Made by a program: the position numbers and the translations under genes. Positions 37,101-50,984 of a stretch of DNA of 64,000 nucleotides are shown one piece after another (within the stretch, counting starts at the first letter, position 1; every line of letters begins with the position of its first letter). Origin of the DNA: Aphis gossypii (Eukaryota > Arthropoda > Insecta > Hemiptera > Aphididae); the NCBI RefSeq assembly GCF_020184175.1, contig NC_065533.1:54722351-54786350 (forward strand), written 5' to 3'. The notes beneath the pieces were generated by a model. The model was not told the DNA's origin and searched no databases. It saw only the letters and a list, made by a program, of their open reading frames with translations.

Positions 37101-40100
37101 TATATCGTATATTTACAATATTATTCTACCGAGTGTTCACTACTCTAGGACACTCAAATCGAAAACCTTTTTTAAAAGAAAGCGCCTTGATTCGTTTTTT
37201 TCATGTAAGACATTGTAAACAATATGCGGCTCAGAGATGGCCATCCTGCCAAGAAGGTGCATCTTTCCCATATGTTCCTAGTACCAAGGGTTGCGTTTTT
37301 GGTTACCCTCGCAATTACTACAATATATACCGTATATTTACAATATAATCCGACCGACTGTTCACTACACTAGGACACTCGATTTGAAAACCTGTTTACA
37401 AGAAAGCGCCTTGATTCGTTCTTTTCATGTAAAACATTGTAACAATATGCGGCTCAGGGATGGCCGTCCTGCCAAGAAAGTGCATCTTTTCCATATGTTC
37501 CTAGTACTAAATTTTACGTTTTAGGTCTACCTCGCAAACACTACAATATATACCGTATATTTACAATATTATCCGACCGACTGTTCACTACACTAGGACA
37601 CTCAAATCGAAAACCTGTTTAAAAGAAAGCGCCTTGATTCGTTTTTTTCATGTAAGACATTGTAAACAATATGCGGCTTAGAGATGGCCATCCTGCCAAG
37701 AAGGTGCATCTTTCCCATATGTTCCTACTACCAAGGGTTGTGTTTTTGGTTACCCTCGCAATTACTACAATATATACCGTATATTTACAATATAATCCGA
37801 CCGACTGTTCACCACACTAGGACACTCGATTTGAAAACCTGTTTAAAAGAAAGCGCCTCTATTCGCTCTTTTCATGTACAACATTGTGAAGTATATGGGG
37901 CGCAGGGGTGGCCGTCCAGGCAAAAAGGTGCACCTTTCACATATGTTCCTAGTACCAAGGGTTTCGTTTTTGGTTACCCTCGCAATTACTACAATATATT
38001 TCGTATATTTACAATATTATCCGACCGACTCTTCACTACACTAGGACACTCGATTAGAAAACCTGTTTAAAAGAAAGCGCCTTGATTTGTTATTTTTATT
38101 TACAACATTGTAAACTATATGCGGCCCAGGGATGGCCATCCTGCCAAGAAAGTGCATCTTTTCCATATGTTCCTAGTACTAAATTTTACGTTTTAGGTCT
38201 ACCTCACAAACACTACAATATATACCGTATATTTACAATATTATCCGACCGACTGTTCACTACACTAGGACACTCGATTTGAAAACCTGTTTACAAGAAA
38301 GCCCCTTGATTCGTTCTTTTCATGTAAAACATTGTAAACAATATGCGGCTCAGAGATGGCCATCCTGCCAAGAAGGTGCATCTTTCCCATATGTTCCTAG
38401 TACCAAGGGTTGCGTTTTTGGTTACCCTCGCAATTACTACAATATATACCGTATATTTACAATATTATCCAACCGACTGTTCACTACACTCGGACACTCG
38501 ATTTGAAAACCTGTTTAAAATAAATTGCAATATTCGCTCTTTTCATGTACAGCATTGTGAAGCATATGCGGCGCAGGGGTGGCCGTCCAGCCAAAAAGGT
38601 GCACCTTTCACATATGTTCCTAGTACTAAATTTTAAGTTTTAGGTCTACCTCGCAAACACTACAATATATATCGTATATTTACAATATTATCCTACCGAG
38701 TGTTCACTACTCTAGGACACTCAAATCGAAAACCTGTTTAAAAGAAAGCGCCTTGATTCGTTTTTTTCATGTAAGACATTGTAAACAATATGCGGCTCAG
38801 AGATGGCCATCCTGCCAAGAAGGTGCATCTTTCCCATATGTTCCTAGTACCAAGGGTTGCGTTTTTGGTTACCCTCGCAATTACTACAATATATACCGTA
38901 TATTTACAATATAATCCGACCAACTGTTCACTACACTAGGACACTCGATTTGAAAACCTGTTTAAAAGAAAGCGCCTTGATTCGTTTTTTTCATGTAAAA
39001 CATTGTAAACAATATGCGGCTCAGAGATGGCCATCCTGCCAAGAAGGTGCATCTTTCCCATATGTTCCTAGTACCAAGGGTTGCGTTTTTGGTTACCCTA
39101 GAAATAACTACAATATATACCGTATATTTTTAATATTATCTGAACGACTGTTCACTACACTAGGACACTCGATTTGAAAACCTGTTTAAAAGAAAGCGCC
39201 TCTATTCGCTCTTTTCATGTACAACATTGTGAAGTATATGCGGCGCAGGGGTGGCCGTCCAGGCAAAAAGGTGCACCTTTCACATATGTTCCTAGTACCA
39301 AGGGTTGCGTTTTTGGTTACCCTCGCAATTACTACAATATATTTCGTATATTTACAATATTATCCGACCGACTCTTCACTACACTAGGACACTCGATTAG
39401 AAAACCTGTTTAAAAGAAAGCGCCTTGATTTGTTATTTTTATTTACAACATTGTAAACTATATGCGGCCCAGGGATGGCCGTCCTGCCAAGAAAGTGCAT
39501 CTTTTCCATATGTTTCTAGTACTAAGTTTTGCGTTTTGGGTTACCCTCGCAATTACTACTAAATATACCGTATATTTACAATATTATCCGACCGACTCTT
39601 CACTACACTAGGACACTCGATTTGAAAACCTGTTTAAAAGAATGCGCCTCTATTCGCTCTTTTCATGTACAACATTGTGAAGTATATGCGGCGCAGGGGT
39701 GGCCATCCAGGCAAAAAGGTGCACCTTTCACATATGTTCCTAGTACCAAGGGTTGCGTTTTTGGTTACCCTCGCAATTACTACAATATATTTCGTATATT
39801 TACAATATTATCCGACCGACTCTTCACTACACTAGGACACTCGATTTGAAAACCTGTTTACAAGAAAGCCCCTTGATTCGTTCTTTTCATGTAAAACATT
39901 GTAAACAATATGCGGCTCAGAGATGGCCATCCTGCCAAGAAGGTGCATCTTTCCCATATGTTCCTAGTACCAAGGGTTGCGTTTTTGGTTACCCTCGCAA
40001 TTACTACAATATATACCGTATATTTACAATATTATCCGACCGACTGTTCACTACACTAGGACACTCGATTTGAAAACCCGTTTAAAATAAATCGCCTACA

Positions 40101-43100
40101 TTCGCTTTTTTCATGTACAACATTGTGAAGTATATGCGGCAAAGTGGTGGCCGTCCAGCCAAAAAGGTGCACCTTTCACATATGTTCCTAGTACTAAATT
40201 TTAAGTTTTAGGTCTACCTCGCAAACACTACAATATATATCGTATATTTACAATATTATTCTACCGAGTGTTCACTACTCTAGGACACTCAAATCGAAAA
40301 CCTTTTTTAAAAGAAAGCGCCTTGATTCGTTTTTTTCATGTAAGACATTGTAAACAATATGCGGCTCAGAGATGGCCATCCTGCCAAGAAGGTGCATCTT
40401 TCCCATATGTTCCTAGTACCAAGGGTTGCGTTTTTGGTTACCCTCGCAATTACTACAATATATACCGTATATTTACAATATAATCCGACCGACTGTTCAC
40501 TACACTAGGACACTCGATTTGAAAACCTGTTTACAAGAAAGCCCCTTGATTCGTTCTTTTCATGTAAAACATTGTAAACAATATGCGGCTCAGGGATGGC
40601 CGTCCTGCCAAGAAAGTGCATCTTTTCCATATGTTCCTAGTACTAAATTTTACGTTTTAGGTCTACCTCGCAAACACTACAATATATACCGTATATTTAC
40701 AATATTATCCGACCGACTGTTCACTACACTAGGACACTCAAATCGAAAACCTGTTTAAAAGAAAGCGCCTTGATTCGTTTTTTCATGTAAGACATTGTAA
40801 ACAATATGCGGCTTAGAGATGGCCATCCTGCAAGAAGGTGCATTTCCCATATGTTCCTACTACCAAGGGTTGTGTTTTTGGTTACCCTCGCAATTACTAC
40901 AATATATACCGTATATTTACAATATAATCCGACCGACTGTTCACCACACTAGGACACTCGATTTGAAAACTGTTTAAAAGAAAGCGCCTCTATTCGCTCT
41001 TTTCATGTACAACATTGTGAAGTATATGGGGCGCAGGGGTGGCCGTCCAGGCAAAAAGGTGCACCTTTCACATATGTTCCTAGTACTAAATTTTACGTTT
41101 TAGGTCTACCTCGCAAACACTACAATATATATCGTATATTTACAATATTATCCGACCGACTCTTCACTACACTAGGACACTCGATTAGAAAACCTGTTTA
41201 AAAGAAAGCGCCTTGATTTGTTATTTTTATTTACAACATTGTAAACTATATGCGGCCCAGGGATGGCCATCCTGCCAAGAAAGTGCATCTTTTCCATATG
41301 TTCCTAGTACTAAATTTTACGTTTTAGGTCTACCTCACAAACACTACAATATATACCGTATATTTACAATATTATCCGACCGACTGTTCACTACACTAGG
41401 ACACTCGATTTGAAAACCTGTTTACAAGAAAGCCCCTTGATTCGTTCTTTTCATGTAAAACATTGTAAACAATATGCGGCTCAGAGATGGCCATCCTGCC
41501 AAGAAGGTGCATCTTTCCCATATGTTCCTAGTACCAAGGGTTGCGTTTTTGGTTACCCTCGCAATTACTACAATATATACCGTATATTTACAATATTATC
41601 CAACCGACTGTTCACTACACTCGGACACTCGATTTGAAAACCTGTTTAAAATAAATTGCAATATTCGCTCTTTTCATGTACAACATTGTGAAGTATATGC
41701 GGCAAAGTGGTGGCCGTCCAGGCAAAAAGGTGCATCTTTCCCATATGTTCCTAGTACTAAATTTTAAGTTTTAGGTCTACCTCGCAAACACTACAATATA
41801 TCGTATATTTACAATATTATCCTACCGAGTGTTCACTACTCTAGGACACTCAAATCGAAAACCTGTTTAAAAGAAAGCGCCTTGATTCGTTTTTTTCATG
41901 TAAGACATTGTAAACAATATGCGGCTCAGAGATGGCCATCCTGCCAAGAAGGTGCATCTTTCCCATATGTTCCTAGTACCAAGGGTTGCGTTTTTGGTTA
42001 CCCTCGCAATTACTACAATATATACCGTATATTTACAATATAATCCGACCAACTGTTCACTACACTAGGACACTCGATTTGAAAACCTGTTTAAAAGAAA
42101 GCGCCTTGATTCGTTCTTTTCATGTAAAACATTGTAAACAATAAGCGGGTCAGAGATGGCCATCCTGCCAAGAAGGTGCATCTTTCCCATATGTTCCTAG
42201 TACCAAGGGTTGCGTTTTTGGTTACCCTAGAAATTACTACAATATATACCGTATATTTTTAATATTATCTGAACGACTGTTCACTACACTAGGACACTCG
42301 ATTTTAAAACCTGTTTAAAAGAAAGCGCCTCTATTCGCTCTTTTCATGTACAACATTGTGAAGTATATGCGGCGCAGGGGTGGCCGTCCAGGCAAAAAGG
42401 TGCACCTTTCACATATGTTCCTAGTACCAAGGGTTGCGTTTTTGGTTACCCTCGCAATTACTACAATATATTTCGTATATTTACAATATTATCCGACCGA
42501 CTCTTCACTACACTAGGACACTCGATTAGAAAACCTGTTTAAAAGAAAGCGCCTTGATTCGTTCTTTTCATGTAAAACATTATAAACAATATGCGGCTCA
42601 GAGATGGCCATCCTGCAAGAAGGTGCATCTTTTCCATATGTTTCTAGTACTAAGTTTTGCGTTTTGGGTTACCCTCGCAATTACTACTAAATATACCGTA
42701 TATTTACAATATTATCCGACCGACTCTTCACTACACTAGGACACTCGATTAGAAAACCTGTTTAAAAGAAAGCGCCTTGATTTGTTCTTTTTATTTACAA
42801 CATTGTAAACTATATGCGACCCAGGGATGGCCGTCCTGCCAAGAAGGTGCATCTTTCCCATATTTTCCTAGTACTAAGGTTTGCGTTTTGGGTTACCCTC
42901 GCAATTACTACAATATATACCGTATATTTACAAGATTATCCAACTGACTGTGCTCTACACTAGGACACTCGATTTGAAAACCTGTTTAAAAGAAAGCGCC
43001 TTGATTCGTTCTTTTTATGTACAACATTGTAAACTATATGCGACCCAGGGATGGCCGTCCTGCCAAGAAGGTGCATCTTTCCCATATTTTCCTAGTACTA

Positions 43101-43640
43101 AGGTTTGCGTTTTGGGTTACCCTCGCAATTACTACAATATATACCGTATATTTACAATATTATCTGAACGACTGTTCACTACACTAGGACACTCGATTTG
43201 AAAACCTGTTTAAAAGAAAGCGCCTTGATTTGATCTTTTTATTTACAACATTGTAAACTATATGCGGCCCAGGGATGGCCGTCCTGCCAAGAAAGTGCAT
43301 CTTTTCCATATGTTTCTAGTACTAAGTTTTGCGTTTTTGGTTACCCTCGAAATTACTACAATATATACCGTATATTTATATTATTATCCGACCGACTGTT
43401 CACTACACTAGGACACTCAATTTGAAAACCTGTTTAAAATAAATCGCCTTTATTCGCTCTTTTCATGTACAACATTGTGAACTATATGCGACGCAGGAAT
43501 GGCCGTCCAGCGAAGAAAGTGCATCTTCCACATATTTTCCTTATACTGAATATTTCGATTTTTGTCACCCTCTCAAATATGATCTTCTATATAGATATGT
43601 CTGCAGCATATTTGACTGGTCGTACACTACCGTCCGAAGA
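28176..43640 (+). repeat. Satellite array, ~224-bp monomer, about 69 copies
   Basis: The landmark actacaatatataccgtat recurs at about 28177, 28401, 28625 and 28849, and so on to ~43360, giving a monomer of about 224 bases, all in one orientation. Two main variants are mixed. One carries 'aaaagaaagcgccttgattcg', 'gtaaacaatatgcggctcag' and often 'accaagggttgcgtttttgg'. The other carries 'aaaataaatcgcctatattcg', 'gtgaagtatatgcggcaaag' and 'actaaattttaagttttagg'. Hybrid monomers combining halves of both are common, which points to unequal exchange or gene conversion. The last copies (from ~42.8 kb) are progressively diverged, and the final one fades near 43640. Because 224 is not a multiple of three, each frame drifts and stops after 60-150 codons; these frames are products of the repeat, not genes. 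Confidence 0.97.
36700..42550 (+). repeat. Higher-order duplication inside the satellite array (~3.13 kb period)
   Basis: Variant monomers recur in the same order 3.13 kb apart. The unusual 'tgttcactactctaggacactcaaatcg...cctttttt' monomer is at ~37133 and ~40268. The 'gatttgttatttttatttac' monomer is at ~38085 and ~41216. The block at ~39174 recurs at ~42303. The offset is 3129-3135 bases, i.e. 14 monomers. A second offset of ~2460 bases (11 monomers) links ~35622 to ~38082 and ~35883 to ~38343. Confidence 0.8.
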
Positions 43641-45424
43641 TGTGCGAGTAATTTCTATACCAACACGGTCGGATGTGGTCCGCAGTTTATTTTACACAGT
43701 CAAATACACCTATTATCATTTAATACAAATATATTTATATGATTTGTGTACGTGCATTAAAACAATTAGGTTCCCATATTCAAAGTTATATTTAACTCAA
43801 ATCGCTCTGTAAAAAATATATTTAGAATGTAATGTTTACAAATTCATTAATTTGATTTTTATTATACCTAAGTCTCCTACATGGAACATAAAATATAATA
43901 TTTTTATCAATACAATTGATCAAATATTATTCTAATATTAAAATCAACTGAGTAATATTGATTATTTTGAACGTAAGACGTTAAGAACGTAATATGTTGT
44001 GATGTGTAACATAATATAATGTTAATTATACGAAGATAACACTCGCGGGTACAATTAAACAAAAACAATTTTTTTTTTTTTGAAATAAAGAATATATTTT
44101 TTAAATAAAATAAACTTAAATGTTTAAAAAAATATGTTTTTTGTATGTGTTTACATCTTTACGCACTACCCACATAAAAATGGATCTAGAGTGTATTGGT
44201 ACAAATTCGATGTCACGAAAAATTGTAACGGAAGTTTAATGGTTGCCATAACTAAAAATAAGACTAGCCCTAAAAAAATAAATTTCCAGAGATCGCTACA
44301 CAGCGGCAAAAAAACGACGAGCCCATATTATTAGATTTTAACACATCAATATTGAGTGTCAGGTACTAACTCTGACACACGCATTTATTTATTTATTTAT
44401 TAGCTTGGTACTAACTAGTACTAAAACTATGATAGCTCAACAATTATACTAAAGAAATTATAAGTAAAATTAATAAGTACACATTATATTATTTTTAATA
44501 AACAAGGGAATGGAGTTATATAAAAAATATTGAAATATTAAAAAAAAAAAAATTTGCCATCTTTTAATTCCCCATAAATGTGCTTTAAAAAAAATATTAC
44601 TAACCTTAAGGTAACAACCTCTGAATTGTCATCATCAACGATGAAATCAAATTCTACACATACCTATATTATTATTACGTAAATAATATATTATAATATA
44701 ATATAGAATGCCAGGATGAATAAACTGTTTTTATGTGTGATTTTTAGGTAGGTACCTAAATTATATACAATCGTCAGGAATGTTACTGCACGGGATTATT
44801 AATTATGCGATCGGTGTCTGGACCCTATCGAATTAAATCGAATTAGTTAGTAATTTAGTTAGAATATATTGTGGTTTATGTTATAAAATTAAATTGTAGT
44901 CATGTTGGTATATTGTTATTTAAAAATGTCAAGAAATACTACCTAATGAATAATGTTATTTTTTTATCACGACTATTGTACGAAATTTCCTATATATATA
45001 TTATAGGTATATATATTTATATTAAAATTGTAATGATGCAGCTAACGTTAACATTTGTATAATATTTGTTAAACATTTTTTAATAATTTTTATTATAATA
45101 TAAAATTGACATCAAATATTTTCTCATACAACGATTAAGAATAAATTCAAGAATATTCGTGAAGTATACGTGCATTAAAATATAATTTATTTTGTAAGGT
45201 ATTCGTATAAAATATCTAGGTATCTACTACTATTATTCGGTATGCAATATACATACATAGCATATTATATAATACCTAATAAACTAAATAAACGTTTAAT
45301 TTGTTTTTCGGTTTTCTTAAAAGTCTGCCTTGCAGGAATTACCAGTGTGGCGGGTTTTTTCTTTTGCAACGACCATTTTCACTTAGTATATTGTTTGATT
45401 CTACATTAGTTAAGAACTTCGGGT

Positions 45425-45443
45425 CACACACACACACACACAC
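45425..45443 (+). repeat. (CA)9 microsatellite
   Basis: Nine CA units plus a C, uninterrupted. Confidence 0.9.
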
Positions 45444-45849
45444 TTTTGAATGTAACAAACCCTGCTGAGCAAGATTTATCTGGGATCTAAATACCGTCCG
45501 GATTGCACTGAACACGAACTGCGTACACACACATATAAATACATGTGAAATAATATAATAGGTACACTGTGTTTCCATTTATTCCGTTGGCAGATGGTTG
45601 GCGTCGAAGCCGCCGACATTCTTTCGTTCAGACAATGGTTTTCCACTTGTTTGGCCGCTAACATTGACGATACCTACCTATAGGATAAGTGAACGTCTTT
45701 TCGAATTGATCAGCTACCATATTGATTGCCTATAAACCAAAGTAAGTAGTAACTAATAATACTTATGATAATTAAATGTTTTGTCCTGTAATTTAAATGC
45801 CGTTATGGTGATAATAAACAATAATTATTATTATCTAAACAATGATGTC

Positions 45850-45963
45850 ATTTTTTTTTTTTTTTTATATTCGATCCGAGAAGATGATTACAGAGAATTC
45901 TGCGATCGGCTGATGTTCGCCATTATGGGGGAAATTCTCGTCGCTCACGTTTCGGCACCGTAA
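45850..45963 (+). other. Possible orphan exon, unidentified
   Basis: A long T tract (45850-45867) is followed by GC-richer sequence open in one plus frame to a TAA at 45961-45963. The open part reads DDYREFCDRLMFAIMGEILVAHVSAP. The T tract could be a splice-acceptor pyrimidine tract with AG at ~45881. No family is recognised and no partner exon was found. Confidence 0.2.
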
Positions 45964-47159
45964 TAATTAAATTATTGTAATATTTTCGGATTACATATTA
46001 CACTATAATATCTTTATTATTTGAAATTGTATAGATAAACGTAAACTATTATATGATTATATTGTACCTATAACTTTTATAATGAAATACATTTTGGATC
46101 TTAACTGAAATTGTAAACATAATAAGTTTAGGTATGCTTAATTTATTATTATTTATATACCTTGTTTTAGTACAAAATATAATAAAGATAATATATATTA
46201 TATAATTATACTGACATAACAAACAATTAAGTATAAATGATAATTATCTTCTTTTTTAAAATATAACACAATATTAATACATAAATTAAAAAAATAGCAA
46301 AATATAAGTAATACAAAGAATATTATCATAATATTAAATAAAATGTTTGCACTTTATAAATCATTTTGATAGTACAGTATTTATTTTTTACTTAATACAA
46401 TTATTGTTAATAAATCTCAATGGAAATGCATATTAGGTATAATATGTATTTACTATAAATGAAATTACGATTAGTGATTACCGTTCATTGTCGATTGGTC
46501 ATTATGAAGTAGACAATTTTTACTGTACCTATACATCATAATGGTTTATACAATTTACAACAATAGACTATAAAGTACATTTGTGTAATTACTTATTATT
46601 AATATTAATATATTATACAAAAACTATTGGCGACCAGTTTTATTTATTTTACTTTATGGTTAATGTAAAATTGTTTTTTTTTTTATTTTTCGTTAAGTAC
46701 CTACGTTGTAGGTAATCACTATCGTATTAAAAATGTTGATTGCTGTATTAATGAATATGAACTATTACAAAATTATATAGCCTTTAACACACTTAGAGAT
46801 GAACTTCAATCAAATTGTCAGGTTACTGGTAATGTTTGAAACATGACATGAACATTATAATTTATGAGTTAAAATTTACAGTTGGAAAATTCAATTGAAA
46901 ACAAGGTACAAAAAACAAATACATAAAATACTCTATTTAGTTGATGTGCTTCTAGTAGTTAGCATACCTGAATATCTGGTTATGTACAGTATTTTAATGA
47001 TATTCTTGCTTTCACATATCATAATTATAAATGTATTATTTTCATGCAATAAAATAAATAATGGTAAAGTTGTCGCACGCATTTAATAAACCCTAAAAAA
47101 AACCCCAATAAATCAAGTCACTGATGAATGGAACGATTTACATTATCTAATCACGTATT

Positions 47160-47370
47160 GGACACTGTCTATACGGGATTATAACGGTATGGCGCAACAC
47201 ACATGCAATCTCTTTCATGTGCCGCCGGAGATAAGGGGCGGTACAATCAGGGTCTCTGTCGCCAAAGAATAGGACAATTTTCTTTGGAGACGCCGACACC
47301 TTTGATCGGGCCGCCGGTGGCTCTGGCGGGCTTCACCAAGTCGTCTCCTCTCATCAGTGCATGAGCTATA
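47160..47370 (-). other. GC-rich island with an open minus frame, unidentified
   Basis: This ~210-base block (gtgccgccggagataaggggcgg, cgggccgccggtggctctggcggg) stands out from AT-rich flanks. On the minus strand one frame is open for about 39 codons from ~47370, containing MRGDDLVKPARATGGPIKGV. It could be a pseudogene or a mobile-element fragment. No domain is recognised. Confidence 0.25.
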
Positions 47371-48724
47371 TACTATATAATATATGAGCTATAACTCATA
47401 AGTTAAGATAACTTAAAATAACTAATAACTCATAAAATAAATAAGGCATTCATTCAAGGCTTGTGTCCTTTGTGCTTGCCTTACAATTTATTTAAACCAC
47501 ATAATCACCATACATAAATAATATATTTCATATTTATATTATTATTAACAATATTTATATTATAATTTACTTTTATTTTATTTTTGCGTTATTACAGTAT
47601 GATATACGAATTTAAATATTGAACAAATATAGGTTACCATAATTTATCTTATTAACCTAACCAATCAAGTTAAATAATTTTCACTTGGCTAACTTGAAGG
47701 CTCCAGAGGCGGCTTCGAAACAAATGTGATGGAGTTTCACCGCACCTAGTTTCCATAATAAGATAAAAGTGATAATCAAAACAATAATAAATAACATCTA
47801 AATAAAAATATTAAAATAATTACCATTAATTATTAGCTGAACATAAAGAATTTGATAAGTTGAGCAAACCAAAAACCCAATAAATCATAGTTTACTATAG
47901 TATCAAATGCTCTTAAATAATAACATAAAAAATAATAAATTGTAGAATCTAATTTATTTGTCAATGAAATAATATGTGTATTATAATAACATCTAATATA
48001 ATTAAGATTATATTTTATTATTTAATAAAAAATTGTTACAAATACAAGTAATTCTACATTGTAAAAACAATGAACAACATTCAATTGCGATTTAAAACTA
48101 TTATTGAGTTTCCACTCATTAACTTGATAATTGCTCAATACTGTGACAAGTCTATTGTCTACAATCTACAATATTTTTTAGTTAACAAAATTATTGTTAA
48201 TAAATTCCAATGGCAATGTATATTATAATATGTATTTATAATCAATGAAATTACAATGTGTGAAAACCAATTGGTCATTAAGTTCATTTGTCCATTAGTC
48301 ATTATGAAGTAGAAACACTAGAAAATTTTTACTTTACATACATCATACAAGAAATTTTGTAACTTAAAATTCATAAAACTTTTTGTATTTATATCTATTG
48401 TTTAGATTAAAAAAATAATGTTTGTAATCATACCATTGTGCGTGTAAAAGTCGTGACTGGTTCACCGATTATATAACGATAATATTTATGTATTTACGAT
48501 TACGGTTTACCTATTTATAAACAAATTCATTACTGGACGGCAGACGATAATCCTCTATTGGTTGTGTAATACTCATACAAACTAGTGTCTTAGTAGTCAC
48601 TTGAGTTATAGTATACAGCATAGTTGAATAGTCAATAGAGTACCTATAGTTATATTATTTTCTACGAGCTCAAGCTCTATAATATGGTGCTATCTGGACC
48701 AACAGATATTAAATATTTATATTA

Positions 48725-49030
48725 TTAAATCTGAACGAAGTGATGAATGTATTGATTTTTTAATGATGTGTGTTTTGTGTATATGTATATTGTATGTGTG
48801 TATGTGCGTATGTGCTTTTCGAAATAATGCCTCAATTTAAAACTTCAGAGGTGGTTTCCGATTTCAAAGTGAATATCTTTGGTGTAGAGGTTAAAAGTAA
48901 GAATTTTCCAACAGTTTTAAAAAATATCGGGGAAAATAAAAAAAAAGTGACGGAAAACGGGATTCAAAATTTAATACTAGATTTTCCATAAGTTTGGCTT
49001 ACAATAATAATTATAAAATAACTTGAGAGT
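48725..49030 (+). repeat. Dispersed repeat fragment
   Basis: The start 'gaacgaagtgatgaatgtattgattt' resembles 'gagcggagggatgaatatattgattt' at ~56234. The end 'gattttccataagtttggctt...aacttgagag' resembles 'gagttttccataagttttcc...aactcgagag' at ~19120. The 73-codon frame at 48770-48991 is part of this repeat and has no recognised domain. Confidence 0.5.
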
Positions 49031-49678
49031 TGGCCAATTAAAAAAAAAAATATCCTAAAATATAAATATAAACGCTAATGAATTTTCCTACCTACTACAC
49101 TTTATATTGGTAAAAAATACCTCTGAAATTGAGTGTTAGAACTTAAAAATTAAAATTAAACTCTAATTTTTAATTTATTTATTTTATATTAAATATTCAG
49201 TTAGTGTAGTTTTTTTTTTTTGATTCTGTTTACATGTGACTCATGTCACAGATAATAAAATAAAAATATTCTGTTAGATTGTGTACTTTATGTTTACTTA
49301 AGTTTATAATATCGATATTCATGACGTTTCAAAGATAGTTGTGGCCGTTAGGGTTTAATAAGCCATCAATGAGTTTGTTTATATAGGTTGACATTTTGGC
49401 TAAGGTTGTAGACTGCTCCGAATTGAAATCTTTATTGTTTATACACCAATTAATCAATGTATTATGCACCTAGACTTATAATTTATATTTTGGGAAAAGG
49501 ATAAGTAATTAAATTGAATGCATAAATTCATCAAACTATCAATATTTATTTTATTGAGATAAAAAAAAGTAAGTGTACAATGTACATGTTATATAGAACA
49601 TATATAGATTTTGTACACCGAGAATCTCAATCATTGTCTAAAATGCATTATCTTATTATAAATAAGGATACACTATAG

Positions 49679-49704
49679 TAATAATAATAATAATAATAAT
49701 AATA
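49679..49704 (+). repeat. (TAA)n microsatellite
   Basis: About eight to nine TAA units in a row. Confidence 0.9.
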
Positions 49705-50984
49705 TTTATAAGGTAACGTTAAAACCATCTTAATAACCATATAAAATTTGATTTGGTTTTCTTATAAATTATGTTTAGGTAATATATTATAGCTATAATG
49801 ATGTATTATACACAACTATTAAAAACAAAAAAATAAAACAAAAACAAAAACAACAAAAACAAAATATAATGTATTAAAAATTAATATAATATGCTTCTTA
49901 AGAGCCATTAAGATTTTAAAAGCAACTTACTTACTACTAATTAATTATCTAAACATTCAATTAAAATTACATTAAACCAATAATAGGTAATTTGTGAACA
50001 AATTAAACTATTAATTAAACACGATTAAAAAAAAAAAAAAACATGAAATTTTTAAATGAGTGCAACAGTACTTTTATTTTCAATTATTTCTCATCGTATA
50101 AAACTAGTGTAGTTTGAATCGTTGATTGAAAAGTAATATATTTTAGAAAATAATGATAAAATTCCATTCATTGGCTTTAGAAAATCCAAAAACCAACGAT
50201 AGGTAGTTCGATTTCAGTTTAGTTGACCTTATCAATTATTGGAGTTGTACACTATTAAGTATTTAAAAATTAATTATAATAATTTTTAGTGAAGTCTATT
50301 GTATTTAAATTTTAATAACACGAATATATAAAAAAAATATTCATAAAAAGTACCTATTTATGAATGATAGATCATTTAGGTCAGATGCAGACAGATATAT
50401 AGTAGATACTAAATAGTTAGTAACTTTTAAGCCTACACCAGTGAACATAATACGAAAAAAAAACATAAACAACATGAATCATTAAAATATAATAACGATA
50501 TTATGATGAACGATCATTCTTACGACATTAGAATGCATAATATCATGTATTTATGTTATTAGATATTCAATAACTAAATAAATTTTGGTGTGATATTACT
50601 TATTAGGCATAGTTGTGATAATTTGTAGGATTTACCTACTTACCCAAGAATTGGATTATTTTAAAGTAAAACGAAACTGTTAAACATTATTGTTCAACGT
50701 GTCATTTAGTTAAATTGACAATAAATTTTAAGTGGCAGGTTTTACGATAAGCAGTTCAATTTTAATAATTCTCTGTATTAAAATAATAGTGAATACGTCT
50801 ACCGGTGAAAAATAATATTAACAACTCTATATTATTATGATTATAAATTAGCAATAATGTTCTATATTATAATGTTATACTATGTTCTATACTATTATCT
50901 CTGTATAATGTATGTGAATCGCACTCATTATATAAGTTGCGGTAACAATAACTATATAATATATGGTAGTAAATATTACAGTAG

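Noticed and set aside
28176..43640. CRISPR-like repeat array
   Set aside because: The repeats are contiguous 224-bp units without unique spacers, in a eukaryotic genome.
28176..43812. Dozens of plus-strand frames of 60-150 codons sharing motifs such as NIYRIF and YVPSTK
   Set aside because: They are frames of the 224-bp satellite. The period is not a multiple of three, so each drifts to a stop; there is no start context, no domain and no codon-level constraint visible.
44134..44334. FLYWCH-like 66-codon frame
   Set aside because: Only a weak resemblance (SRVYWYKFDV...CNGSL); the Cys/His spacing of the domain is not met.
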